Positions 33,279 through 41,765 of a stretch of 64,000 bases of DNA are shown here, piece after piece. A program made the translations under genes and the position numbers. The stretch is taken from positions 372,001 through 436,000 of the forward strand of contig NZ_JANUXV010000001.1 of the NCBI RefSeq assembly GCF_024814355.1. The letters are read 5' to 3'. Every line of letters starts with the position of its first letter. Within the stretch, counting starts at the first letter, position 1. Below the pieces are notes generated by a model. It saw only the letters and a program-made list of their open reading frames with translations, searched no databases and was not told the DNA's origin. The stretch is from Gleimia sp. 6138-11-ORH1. GTDB lineage: Bacteria > Actinomycetota > Actinomycetes > Actinomycetales > Actinomycetaceae.

Positions 33279-35297
33279 ATGGCAGGATTAATAGTAAAAG
33301 CTGATATCGAAAAAGTTAAAGATAGAGCTGATTTAGAAGAAATCGTTAGCAACTACGTGACGCTTCGCCCTGCCGGAATCAACACTTTCAAAGGGCTTTG
33401 CCCATTCCACGACGAAAATACTCCTTCCTTCAACGTCAATACCGCTCGCGGGTTTTGGCATTGTTTCGGATGCGGAGAAGGCGGCGACGCGATCAGTTTT
33501 TTACAGAAAATTGATCATCTTTCTTTTACTGATGCCGTGGAGCATTTAGCGCAAAAATATGGGATTACTTTGCGGTATGAAGATGGGAAACGTCCCGCTG
33601 ATGACTACGGTAAACGTCAGCGACTTTTGGATATGCACCGCGTTACCGAACAGTTTTACCGCGAGCAGTTAGATTCTCCGCAAGCCCAGCCCGGGCGGGA
33701 GTTTTTACTTGAAAGAGGGTTTTCTAAAGAAGCTTGCGCCCATTTTGGGGTGGGTTTTGCTCCTGGGGGTTGGAATACTTTAGCGAATTTTTTGCGTGCC
33801 CAGGGGTTTACAGAGCAGGAGTTAGTAGTGGGCGGACTGGCTTCTGCGGGTAGTCGCGGGCTTTACGATCGTTTCCGAGGGCGCCTTGTCTGGCCAATTC
33901 GGGATTTAACTGGGGCCACGATTGGTTTTGGGGCCCGGCGAATTCTTCCGGATGATCAGGGGCCGAAATATCTTAATACTCCCGAAACGCCTATCTATCA
34001 TAAGTCTAAAGTGCTGTACGGATTAGATTTAGCTAAGCGGGCGATTGCCACTAAACGGCAGGTGGTGGTAGTTGAGGGTTATACGGATGTGATGGCAGCT
34101 CATTTGGCGGGGATTGACACGGCGGTAGCTTCCTGTGGTACTGCTTTTGGAAGTGAGCATGTGAAGATTATCCGCCGGCTTTTAGGAGATATGGCAGATC
34201 CGTCAGTTGGTTTACAACTGGCTTCTGGACAGTCCCGTGGTGGGGAAGTGATTTTTACTTTCGATGGTGATGCGGCGGGACAAAAAGCTGCTTTGAAGGC
34301 CTATGGGGAGGATCAGAATTTTGCGTTGCAAACTTTCGTTGCTGTTGAAAAACGGGGGATGGATCCTTGTGATCTGAGGATTGCTGAGGGAGATGAAGCC
34401 GTAGTGCGGTTGATTAAGTCTCGGATTCCTCTTTTTGAGTTTGTTTTGCAAACAACTTTAGCGGCAGTTGATTTATCTACTGCGGAAGGAAGAGTTATTG
34501 GTTTGCGTGCGGCCGCTCCAGTAGTTGCTTCGATTAGAGATAGAGCCTTACAGAAAGAGTATGTGCGTTTACTTTCCGGCTGGCTGGGGATAGATGCTGC
34601 TGATATTAACCAAGAGGTTAGGCGCGCGTTGCGCAGTAAACAGTTTTCTGCCCCGGGGGTGGAACGGGGAGAGCCACAAAATAAGGTTGAGAAACAGGCG
34701 GACGAGCCAGCTGGGAGTTTAGTAGCTTCACCTGCAGAGCAAGTGCTTTCTTATGGGGATACGCGGACTCCGCGTTTTAAGTTGGAGTCTCAAGCCTTAG
34801 CTGCGGTTTTGCAGCGTCCTTATGATTGTTTGGGCACTGGGTTTGATGAGCTTGAGCTGGGTGTGTTTACTTCCTCTGCATTTCAAGCAGTCCACCAGCT
34901 TTTGCAAGCCAGTGGGGGACTAGGGCGCTATGAAAAGCACCTGCACGCTGCAGAGGATGTATTTGGGGAATCCGATATGGCTATCCAAAAGTCCACTGAG
35001 GGGTGGAATCGGGAGCTTTTTGAGCGTGCTGGTGAACCTGTACGACGGGTGTTGCAGGCACTTTTGGTAGTTCAGTTACCGCAAGATGATCGAACTAAGT
35101 TAGCTACTTATGCGCGTTCAGTAACGCTTAGTTTAGTTCAAGCTGCTTTAGAAAAAAGCATTGTGGAGCTTCGGTTTGAGATTGGGCGGTTGGAAGCTTC
35201 CGGGGAGCAGACGGCACAGCATTTTCAGAAGCTACTTGCTTTAGAAGAACGTCGTCGAGCTTTGGAAGCAGAAGCGATCGGACATAATCGGTATTAG
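33279..35297 (+). CDS. dnaG: DNA primase DnaG
   Basis: 672 aa. Zinc-binding domain with CPFH then CFGC (GLCPFHDENTPSFNV, GFWHCFGCGEGG), RNA polymerase domain with FGARRILPDDQGPKYLNTPETPIYHKS, Toprim VVVVEGYTDVMAAHLAG and DGDAAGQKAAL. Between RRLLGDM and GEVIFTFDGD there is an insert of about 13 residues (ADPSVGLQLASGQ region) inside the Toprim core compared with typical actinobacterial primases. The C-terminal helicase-binding part is helical. ATG 33279 follows GGAGGTGAG. Ends at a 17-bp convergent terminator. Confidence 0.96.
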   Translation: MAGLIVKADIEKVKDRADLEEIVSNYVTLRPAGINTFKGLCPFHDENTPSFNVNTARGFWHCFGCGEGGDAISFLQKIDHLSFTDAVEHLAQKYGITLRYEDGKRPADDYGKRQRLLDMHRVTEQFYREQLDSPQAQPGREFLLERGFSKEACAHFGVGFAPGGWNTLANFLRAQGFTEQELVVGGLASAGSRGLYDRFRGRLVWPIRDLTGATIGFGARRILPDDQGPKYLNTPETPIYHKSKVLYGLDLAKRAIATKRQVVVVEGYTDVMAAHLAGIDTAVASCGTAFGSEHVKIIRRLLGDMADPSVGLQLASGQSRGGEVIFTFDGDAAGQKAALKAYGEDQNFALQTFVAVEKRGMDPCDLRIAEGDEAVVRLIKSRIPLFEFVLQTTLAAVDLSTAEGRVIGLRAAAPVVASIRDRALQKEYVRLLSGWLGIDAADINQEVRRALRSKQFSAPGVERGEPQNKVEKQADEPAGSLVASPAEQVLSYGDTRTPRFKLESQALAAVLQRPYDCLGTGFDELELGVFTSSAFQAVHQLLQASGGLGRYEKHLHAAEDVFGESDMAIQKSTEGWNRELFERAGEPVRRVLQALLVVQLPQDDRTKLATYARSVTLSLVQAALEKSIVELRFEIGRLEASGEQTAQHFQKLLALEERRRALEAEAIGHNRY

Positions 35298-35307
35298 GGA
35301 TTCTAAT

Positions 35308-35345
35308 TTATTTGGTGGCGAGAAGTATTTCTCGCCACCAAATAA
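35308..35345. terminator. Convergent terminator between dnaG and surface-protein gene
   Basis: Perfect 17-bp inverted repeat (35308-35324 and 35329-35345) with a four-base loop. Core TTTGGTGGCGAGAA and its complement. Serves both converging genes. Confidence 0.88.
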
Positions 35346-35364
35346 TTTAGTTGATCGCTTTAGT

Positions 35365-37218
35365 TTAATCGAGGTTGCGTGGGCGCATTCGCAGTGCAAA
35401 ACCAAAGACACCTAATCCCAGTCCTAAAACCAGTAAGGGAAGGGTGAGGAAGTTTGTGCCTGTAGCGGCTAGGTTTGCTAAACCGGCAGCTTTTAGGTCT
35501 GCTTCAGTGGGGGTGCAGGGATTTCCTTGCGCGTCTTTCCAAACTCGTTTTGCCCCGGCTTTGGTAACTTCAGAGCCAATGTCGAAATGTCCATCACGGG
35601 CGCCATTACCTGCGCCGACTTGGAAGAAGAGGATATCGGTGCCAGATACCTGGGTACCGTCTTTTAAGGTGGCAGTTTGGGTGATTCCCACGCGGTAGAT
35701 TCCTGGAGCTGAAAATACCCAGTTAGGGTGTACGTGAGTGTTCTTAGGGATGGTGACAGAACCAGAGCCAGTATTGCCGTTTGCTGAGAACCATTTTTGT
35801 CCGATTAGAGTGCCAAAGTTACCTGAGGTAAAGACTTCCATTGCTCCGGGGCCGGAAAATGATGAGAGGGTCCAGGTGACTTCGCCGGTGGTTTCATTCA
35901 TGACGGTATCGCTCATCGTGTTTGCCCCCACCCAAGGAACATTCTTTTGCTGGGTAGATCCAATCATCCAGACCTTAGAACCAGCTGGGATGGTGCCTAC
36001 AGCTTGGGGGAGATTAGCTACTCCGGCTTCGCCAATGGTGAAGCTAATTTCATTGAAGTTGTACCATTTTGAGGGAGATTGACGGTCATCTTTGACTTTG
36101 GGAACAATAGTTAAATTGCCTTCGCCACCTTCAAATGAAGCAAAGCAGGTGGGGGTTCCTAAGATGTTTTTAACGGCGCCTGAAACGGTTCCGGTAATCC
36201 CTGAAGCTCCGGGGGTTCCTGAGCCGGTGATTGCTTGATTTGGTTGGTTTAGCTTCGTTTGAGAAGCTGATTTTTGGGTTTTTTCAGAGCCTTTAAGATT
36301 GGATTCCGGTTTAGCTTGTTCCGGGGTTTTTTCTGGGGTTTTTTCAGTTTCTCCGGATGGTTTCTCAGTTTCTTTTGGAGAATCGGCTTCTTTTGGAGAT
36401 TCGGCCGGGGGTGTTTGTTCCGGGTCAGCCTTTTTGGGATCCTGTGGGTTTAGGGGATCTCCAGGTGGGGCTGGAGGAGTTTTATCACCGGAGTTATCGG
36501 GATTTTCTTCTGCTTCAGGGGTAGCGAAAGGATCTGAGGTATCTGCAACTGCGGCAGATCCAACTAAGAATGTGAAAACTTTCGGGGTGGAAACGGCGCG
36601 GATTTCAGTTTCAGGCAATGGGGTGGTTTGTAAGCTAGCTGGGTTGTTAGTTTCAACTGCTTCAACTAAGAGTTTGTATTTTCCCGGAGTATCGAAAGCA
36701 ATATGTGCCAGGTCGTCTCCATAAGTGTTTACGGGAAGGATGGCGTCTTTGGTGACTTCAGCTTGGTTGGTGTTTAGAACTGTTGCAAAGGCTTGGTCAG
36801 TTTGTCCTTTACCGAAGTAGATTTTGCCGGGGCCGCCGATTCTTTTGATGCGTAGTCCGGTGTTCGCAAAGCGAGTGTCCGCATTATCGCCAGCTTTGGC
36901 GATGAAATCATCTGAGAAGAGGGGGTGAAAGTAGGTTGCTTTATTGATGCCAGTAAAATTGGCGGTTTTGTCTGATAGTGCAGTGTCTGGGAAGGTGAAG
37001 GCAACGGTTTCTGGCTCAGCTGTGCCTTCTTCATTGTGGGAGAGTAGATTTAGTCCACTGGCGGTGTAAGTAAGTTGGAAGATAGGAGCGTCTTCTATGG
37101 CGATTTGGGTGACTTCTTCAGCCAGGGCGCTAGGTGCTAGGGAACTAGCTAAGACAATGGAAATGGCACTTGCAACGGTAACTTTAGTGCCAACTTTGCG
37201 AACTTTAGCAAGGAACAT
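35365..37218 (-). CDS. Wall-anchored choice_anchor_M domain surface protein (LAATG sorting signal)
   Basis: 617 aa from ATG 37218 (AAGAAAG eight bases upstream). Signal peptide with cleavage near ALA-EE (33/34). Domain one (about 40-220) has the choice_anchor_M pattern; a Pro/Glu/Lys-rich linker spans about 226-310; a second domain ends with the short actinobacterial wall-repeat motif THVHPNWVFSAPGIYRVGI. The C-terminus has LAATG (583-587), a hydrophobic helix and a basic tail RMRPRNLD, a class E-type sortase signal. These proteins are often found with zinc/metal ABC importers. The Zur-like box just upstream supports a zinc-scavenging role at the cell wall. Confidence 0.82.
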   Translation of the reverse strand: MFLAKVRKVGTKVTVASAISIVLASSLAPSALAEEVTQIAIEDAPIFQLTYTASGLNLLSHNEEGTAEPETVAFTFPDTALSDKTANFTGINKATYFHPLFSDDFIAKAGDNADTRFANTGLRIKRIGGPGKIYFGKGQTDQAFATVLNTNQAEVTKDAILPVNTYGDDLAHIAFDTPGKYKLLVEAVETNNPASLQTTPLPETEIRAVSTPKVFTFLVGSAAVADTSDPFATPEAEENPDNSGDKTPPAPPGDPLNPQDPKKADPEQTPPAESPKEADSPKETEKPSGETEKTPEKTPEQAKPESNLKGSEKTQKSASQTKLNQPNQAITGSGTPGASGITGTVSGAVKNILGTPTCFASFEGGEGNLTIVPKVKDDRQSPSKWYNFNEISFTIGEAGVANLPQAVGTIPAGSKVWMIGSTQQKNVPWVGANTMSDTVMNETTGEVTWTLSSFSGPGAMEVFTSGNFGTLIGQKWFSANGNTGSGSVTIPKNTHVHPNWVFSAPGIYRVGITQTATLKDGTQVSGTDILFFQVGAGNGARDGHFDIGSEVTKAGAKRVWKDAQGNPCTPTEADLKAAGLANLAATGTNFLTLPLLVLGLGLGVFGFALRMRPRNLD

Positions 37219-37241
37219 TGCAGCAACTTTCTTATTGTTAA

Positions 37242-37256
37242 TGATAACTATTATCA
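37242..37256. promoter_or_regulatory. Zur/Fur-type box upstream of surface-protein gene
   Basis: TGATAA-CTA-TTATCA, a perfect 15-bp dyad, 24 bases before the ATG. It includes GATAAT on the minus strand as a likely -10. It fits the same degenerate pattern as the znuA box (TGACAATCATTGTCG), so both are probably bound by the Zur encoded at 22520-22939. Confidence 0.78.
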
Positions 37257-37386
37257 ATAGTAGGAGTTGTGTGGAAAATATGCAAAGAAAACCTCGCAGG
37301 CGAAATGTGAAACGCTACATAGGAAGAAAATTAGGAAGAAAATATCGCACTTCGACCAATGATAGAGCCAACGCCGAAAAATTAAC

Positions 37387-37473
37387 GCAGCACCAATAAT
37401 CTTGAAAACAACAAACGGGCTAGAGAAAAACCCAAAAAATAACGTGGCACCAAATAATCTTGAAAAGAATAAA
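37387..37473. repeat. Imperfect direct repeat upstream of tRNA gene
   Basis: Two copies of a roughly 30-base unit: GCAGCACCAATAATCTTGAA near 37387 and GTGGCACCAAATAATCTTGA near 37444, both followed by AAA-rich sequence. They are about 57 bases apart. The second lies in the loop of the tRNA terminator. Origin unknown. Confidence 0.6.
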
Positions 37474-37481
37474 GTGCCACG
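37443..37481 (-). terminator. Terminator of tRNA-Met gene
   Basis: CGTGGCAC (37443-37450) pairs with GTGCCACG (37474-37481). On the minus strand the stem is followed by TTATTTTTTGGG, downstream of the tRNA. The 23-base loop is long. Confidence 0.55.
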
Positions 37482-37504
37482 AGCTGAATATGAAAATACT
37501 AAAG

Positions 37505-37578
37505 TGCCCCGAGCAGGACTTGAACCCGCGACCGATGGATTATGAGTCCACTGCTCTAACCTACTGAGCTATCGGGGC
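37505..37578 (-). tRNA. tRNA with CAU anticodon (Met, elongator; Ile2 possible)
   Basis: Minus-strand cloverleaf of 74 bases: acceptor GCCCCGA/TCGGGGC, D-arm AGCTCAGTAGGTTAGAGC, anticodon loop CTCATAA (CAU), T-arm with GGTTCAAGTCC, discriminator A, no encoded CCA. It begins with G1:C72, so it is not an initiator. Whether it is elongator Met or the lysidine-modified Ile2 cannot be settled by eye. Confidence 0.9.
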
Positions 37579-37637
37579 GAAACTTCCGAAAAGTTTCACG
37601 CTTCTTAGTATGACAACTATTAAAATGCTTTTCAACT

Positions 37638-38189
37638 ATGCTTAGAACTGTGAGTTTATTACGAAAAATTTTTTTAAAACAAAGTTCACAGGCAACTAAA
37701 ACAACCTATTCACCCAGCGAATTGGCAGAACTTAAATTAAGTTCTAAAGAACTATCGCGGCCAGTAGCCCAAAGTGAAGCTGGTGAACGCTACCATATTG
37801 CCGACAGGGGACTATTAAAAATATTCGCCGGGGAAGTAGAGCAGCTTTGTGACTGGTTTGAAGTGCAACAAGCAATCTGGGTAGCTGAATCAAAACGACT
37901 GTTAATCCGCTGGGTAGATCCCGCGCGCCCAGCACTTCGAGTGAATCTGACAGAACCCGACCAAACTGACTTTATGCGCCTTTTTGATGAAAAAGTTACC
38001 CTAACTATCGTTCTATCGATGCGACGGCAAGCATCTAACGGAACAAATATAATGGGCGCAGTACGCAGAAGACCTGACGGAGAATTATTTTCTGTAATCG
38101 TAGTGGATGGCCCCTTAGAAGAAACCGGGGAGCAACTGGCACGAGAACTAGAAAAAACCTTACGGGACGCAGTCGGCTTAGATGAGTAA
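37638..38189 (+). CDS. Conserved-looking hypothetical protein
   Basis: 183 aa with no family I recognise. The N-terminal 30 residues are basic; then come SPSELAELKLSSKELSRPV, a mixed alpha/beta region with IRWVDPARPALRVNLTEPDQTD and TLTIVLSMRRQ, and an acidic helix at the end (EETGEQLARELEKTLRDAVG). No signal peptide or membrane segment. A -10-like TAAAAT lies at 37621-37626, eleven bases before the ATG, without a Shine-Dalgarno, so the leader would be very short. Codon use resembles neighbouring genes. Divergent from the tRNA. Confidence 0.6.
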   Translation: MLRTVSLLRKIFLKQSSQATKTTYSPSELAELKLSSKELSRPVAQSEAGERYHIADRGLLKIFAGEVEQLCDWFEVQQAIWVAESKRLLIRWVDPARPALRVNLTEPDQTDFMRLFDEKVTLTIVLSMRRQASNGTNIMGAVRRRPDGELFSVIVVDGPLEETGEQLARELEKTLRDAVGLDE

Positions 38190-38430
38190 GACCTCCAGGC
38201 AAAAACAGGATCGCCTTTAAATAAAAGTAGGATGATCTCTAACAAAGGTGCAGACTTGCTTTCGCTGAAGCTACAGGTTCAATATAAAGTGGTGAGGGTC
38301 ACTTGGAGGGTTTTAGGATACGAAACTAACTTTTCACCAAAAATCCCCAAAAATGCGCATAAAGATTGATAGTAACGTTAAATTTGGAATCAGGTACTAA
38401 ACCCTGCTAAAGTATTATCTGTTGAAGCAA

Positions 38431-38505
38431 TCCCGCGTAGCTCAATGGCAGAGCGTCCGACTGTTAATCGGCAGGTTGCTGGTTCGAGTCCAGCCGTGGG
38501 AGCCA
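38431..38505 (+). tRNA. tRNA-Asn (GUU)
   Basis: Acceptor TCCCGCG/CGTGGGA, D-arm GTAGCTCAATGGCAGAGC, anticodon loop CTGTTAA (GUU), T-arm GGTTCGAGTCC, discriminator G and an encoded CCA (38503-38505). A TATTAT at 38413-38418 could be the -10. A terminator follows after five bases. The 241 bases between 38190 and 38430 show no other gene. Confidence 0.95.
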
Positions 38506-38510
38506 ACAAA

Positions 38511-38537
38511 AGCCCGCCTCACTGAGGCGGGCTTTTT
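38511..38537 (+). terminator. Terminator of tRNA-Asn
   Basis: AGCCCGCC (38511-38518), short loop, GGCGGGCT (38526-38533) followed by TTTT. Confidence 0.92.
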
Positions 38538-38571
38538 AATACCCTAATCCCATTCAGTAGCCCCCAGGAAG

Positions 38572-39582
38572 CTAACTTGCGGGATTAGCTTTTACAATCC
38601 CCGGAAGCGGACTAACCACCGGAAAATCACTAGTCGCAATCATCTCAATCAAAACTGCGTACGTAAACGAACTTTCCAACAAATTCCCAGAAATAGATTT
38701 CCCAACCCTGGGATTTTCCGCCACAGCCAAAGCAGTACTAAGCAGCAGCTGCTCATAAGCACGCTGCAAAGACTCAGCCGGAGCTAAATCAGCTGCATTA
38801 AACTCAAAAGCCCCCAAACAAGAATCAATACGTTTATCAGCAGCCTTAGCCTCCAAAGCAACCGACACAGCACGATCAAGCTGAATCGTTAGCTGTCGCA
38901 CCCGCGGATACCAAACCTTAGCTTCAGCAGCCGGAAGCGTTGCCACAATCTCAGGAAAAACCTGCACCGCACAATCCCAATCGCGAACAGCTGAAGCAAG
39001 TTTAGTGGCGCCCTCGGAAAAGAAATCAGAAGTATGCGAAAAAAACTCATTCGCTGCCAACTGAATCCGCAACTTCTCCCAACTACCACTAGCTTGCGCA
39101 AGCCGCACCCCAGTATGAATCCGCACTAACGCAACCGATGCAACTAAACGCCGATCAGATTCAGAAGCTAAGTTCGGTAAAGAATGCAAAGCAGTAAAAC
39201 CATTAGTCACAAACTCTCGCGCCAAGTCAGGCGCCGCCGCAGAAAAAGCCGGCAAATCAGCTCCCGGCGGAAGCGGCGCCCCCTCTGGAACGCCCTCGGG
39301 CCACGGATTCCACACCCCACCCAAGGCGTCCTGGCGAGCTGCTGAACCCGCCACAAACTGCGCCAGCACCGGCTTACAAGCAGCACAGTCAGAAACCTTC
39401 TCAGCTGCCGCCACAAAACGAATCTCAGCAGAAACTAACTCTTGAAACTGGACCTCATCCGCAGAAATCTCCGGAAGAATCGGGTGACCATAATCCCAAT
39501 GCACCGAACAAGCTGATAAAGAAAAAGCCACTGCCAAGGCTCCCACCAAAGGAAGAAAACCATTGGACAAACGTCTAAACAT
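38572..39582 (-). CDS. Lipoprotein of unknown function upstream of rimP
   Basis: 336 aa with signal peptide and lipobox SLSAC (Cys25). The mature protein is mostly helical and Ala-rich with a Cys pair in DCAACK and two further cysteines in WDCAV and DSCLG, which could form disulphides outside the cell. In other actinobacteria a divergent gene next to rimP encodes a DUF4439 ferritin-like lipoprotein or similar; position and helical character fit, but no metal-binding ExxH motif is evident, so the function stays open. Possible start ATG 39582. It is transcribed away from rimP. Confidence 0.65.
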   Translation of the reverse strand: MFRRLSNGFLPLVGALAVAFSLSACSVHWDYGHPILPEISADEVQFQELVSAEIRFVAAAEKVSDCAACKPVLAQFVAGSAARQDALGGVWNPWPEGVPEGAPLPPGADLPAFSAAAPDLAREFVTNGFTALHSLPNLASESDRRLVASVALVRIHTGVRLAQASGSWEKLRIQLAANEFFSHTSDFFSEGATKLASAVRDWDCAVQVFPEIVATLPAAEAKVWYPRVRQLTIQLDRAVSVALEAKAADKRIDSCLGAFEFNAADLAPAESLQRAYEQLLLSTALAVAENPRVGKSISGNLLESSFTYAVLIEMIATSDFPVVSPLPGIVKANPAS

Positions 39583-39650
39583 AGGAATATCACCACTAAA
39601 TTGCTTGTGAGAATATGAAAACTAACGAAGATTAGGCATAATAGAAAACC

Positions 39651-39680
39651 TAGTCATCAATAACTATCATTCCATGACTA
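39651..39680. promoter_or_regulatory. Inverted repeat upstream of rimP
   Basis: TAGTCAT (39651-39657), 16 bases, ATGACTA (39674-39680), just after a -10-like CATAAT (39637-39642). It would lie in the 5' leader of the rimP-nusA operon. Confidence 0.4.
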
Positions 39681-39710
39681 CAAGCAAAATAGCGATATTG
39701 AGGAGCACAT

Positions 39711-40208
39711 GTGAGTAATACTGAACTGGAAAAAACTATCGCTGACATTGTGCTAGCTATTTTACCCAGCAAATACCACCTAGAAGACGTCACAGTAAAA
39801 ACAGGCAACGAAACAACTGTACGAATCACCGTAGACATCGAAGCTGGAACCGACCTGCTAACTTCAGATGAACTGCAAGAAATCTCCTGGAAAATCTCTG
39901 AAGCTCTTGACCAAGCAGACCCCGTAGACGGCGCCTACAACCTAGAAATTTCCTCCCCCGGAGCCGAACGGCGCCTACACACCATCCGCCACTATCAGCG
40001 GAGCGTTGGACAACTCATAGAAATCACCTTAAAAGACAAAACGAAAATTTCCGGTTACCTACGGACAGTAGAAGGAACTACTTTAACCGTACAAAAGAAA
40101 GTTTCCCCCGCTAAACCTGGAATGAAAGCTCCAGAAGGTGAAATAATTACTTTAGAACACGAAAATATCTCAAAAGCTCGCGTGCGCGTCGAGTTTGGAA
40201 ACCTCTAA
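39711..40208 (+). CDS. rimP: Ribosome maturation factor RimP
   Basis: 165 aa. Two-domain 30S assembly factor: N-terminal YHLEDVTVKTGNETTVRITVDIEAG and the family block YNLEISSPGAERRL, C-terminal Sm-like domain with RSVGQLIEITLKDK. Start is GTG 39711 with GAGGAG nearby; the overlapping ATG at 39709 runs straight into a stop. First gene of the rimP-nusA-ylxR-infB operon. Confidence 0.96.
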   Translation: MSNTELEKTIADIVLAILPSKYHLEDVTVKTGNETTVRITVDIEAGTDLLTSDELQEISWKISEALDQADPVDGAYNLEISSPGAERRLHTIRHYQRSVGQLIEITLKDKTKISGYLRTVEGTTLTVQKKVSPAKPGMKAPEGEIITLEHENISKARVRVEFGNL

Positions 40209-40222
40209 ATCAAGGAGTCACA

Positions 40223-41266
40223 GTGGAAATCGATCTAGCCGCCATCCGCGAGGTAGAAAGCACCCTCGAAATTGACGGAGTAACCCTAGTAAAAGCTATT
40301 GAAGATGCGCTCCTCAAGGTTTACCACAAGATGCCAGGATCCATCCGCGAAGCCCGTATCGAAATCGATCGAAAGACCGGTAAAGTTGCGGTAATGGCCA
40401 CCGAATTTGACGATGACGACAACCCAATCGGCGAATTCGACGATACCCCCAAAGAATTTGGGCGTATTGCAACTGCAACCGCCCGTTCCATCATCAGCCA
40501 GCGCATCCGCGAAGCAGATGACTCCAAAGTACTTGGAGAATTCCGCAATAAAACTGGAACAATTGTAGTCGGCACGGTTGAAGCCCACTCCAACCCACAC
40601 CTGACCCTACTGCGCGTAGGTGAATACGAAGCTGTCCTACCGGAAGCAGAAAAAGTACCGGGGGAAACATATGAGCACGGTAAAGTAATCCGCGCCTACG
40701 TGGTCGATGTGACTCGCGGCGAAAGGGGCGCCCGGATTACGGTTTCACGCTCCCACCCAAACTTTGTTGAAGCCCTATTTGCGCGGGAAGTTCCCGAAAT
40801 TGCCGATGGCCTGGTAGAAATCAAGTCCGTTGCCCGTGAAGCCGGACACCGCACCAAGATCGCAGTAGCTGCGCTGGAACCAGGAGTAAATGCCAAGGGA
40901 TCCTGCATTGGTCCAATGGGGCGACGGGTACGCAACGTTATGGCAGAACTGCAGGGAGAGAAAATCGACATTGTTGATTACTCCAGTGACCCGGCCCGTT
41001 ACATTGCTAACTCACTTTCCCCAGCCCGCGTATCATCTGTGACGATTGACTCTTTAACAGAGAAGAAAGCTACGGTGATTGTCCCCGATTTCCAGTTCTC
41101 ATTGGCAATCGGACGCGAGGGGCAAAATGCTCGCTTAGCTGCCCGTCTTTGCGGTTTCCACATTGACATTCACTCAGATACCGAGGCCGGTTATGGCGTG
41201 ATGCCATCAGATGTATCCCGCCCAGACGTGAGCAACGCTTCACAAAATGAGGACGAAGTTTACTGA
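40223..41266 (+). CDS. nusA: Transcription termination/antitermination protein NusA
   Basis: 347 aa, the short actinobacterial form without C-terminal acidic repeats. N-terminal RNA-polymerase domain ([25 protein letters not shown]), S1 domain, then two KH domains ([18 protein letters not shown] and [19 protein letters not shown]). It modulates pausing and termination. GTG 40223 follows AAGGAG. 14 bases after rimP. Confidence 0.97.
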   Translation: MEIDLAAIREVESTLEIDGVTLVKAIEDALLKVYHKMPGSIREARIEIDRKTGKVAVMATEFDDDDNPIGEFDDTPKEFGRIATATARSIISQRIREADDSKVLGEFRNKTGTIVVGTVEAHSNPHLTLLRVGEYEAVLPEAEKVPGETYEHGKVIRAYVVDVTRGERGARITVSRSHPNFVEALFAREVPEIADGLVEIKSVAREAGHRTKIAVAALEPGVNAKGSCIGPMGRRVRNVMAELQGEKIDIVDYSSDPARYIANSLSPARVSSVTIDSLTEKKATVIVPDFQFSLAIGREGQNARLAARLCGFHIDIHSDTEAGYGVMPSDVSRPDVSNASQNEDEVY

Positions 41267-41348
41267 TTGAAGCGGTAAAATATAACCTTGAGGGGTTTTT
41301 AGCCTAGTTAAATTTAAATGGGTGATAACCGAATCAGAAAGGTACTTC

Positions 41349-41657
41349 ATGGCACATCCAATCATGCGCCAATGCGTGGGATGTAAAGAAGTAACCGATC
41401 GGAGAAATCTGGTGCGTTGCGTTTACGTAGCGGAAACTGAAACGGTTGAAGTAGATTCTTCTCAAACTGCTCCCGGGCGTGGTGCCTGGGTGCATGCTAA
41501 GTCGAAATGTGTGCAAAGAGCAATCCGAAACCGCGGTTTTGTGCGCACACTGAAACTCACGGAACTTGGCAAAACGTTTGATAACTCAGCTGATGCATGG
41601 CAAAAGTTAGTTACTGACGTTCTCCAATGTACACGGTGTACATTGCAGCAGAGTTAA
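41349..41657 (+). CDS. ylxR: YlxR family RNA-binding protein
   Basis: 102 aa from ATG 41349, which has AGAAAGGT upstream; a GTG at 41322 would add nine residues. Family motif RQCVGCKEVTDRRNLVRCV and PGRGAWVHAKSKCVQRAIRNRGFVRTL. YlxR (DUF448) acts between nusA and infB and binds RNase P or nucleoid in some species. The C-terminus is somewhat extended, with a Cys pair (CTRC). Confidence 0.92.
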   Translation: MAHPIMRQCVGCKEVTDRRNLVRCVYVAETETVEVDSSQTAPGRGAWVHAKSKCVQRAIRNRGFVRTLKLTELGKTFDNSADAWQKLVTDVLQCTRCTLQQS

Positions 41658-41765
41658 TGGAAGCGGGTTGGAAGCTGATGGGCACCCGATGAGTACCCAG
41701 CGATGAGCTGCCAGCAAAAATAACGGTCCCTCCTGAATGAGGGAAGGACCTCAGACAGGAGAAAA

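Noticed and set aside
35375-37034. Several plus-strand frames opposite the surface protein
   Set aside because: They are shadows of the minus-strand gene, which has signal peptide, domains and sorting signal.
37505-37578. Initiator tRNA
   Set aside because: The acceptor begins with a G1:C72 pair and the anticodon stem lacks the three G-C pairs of initiators.
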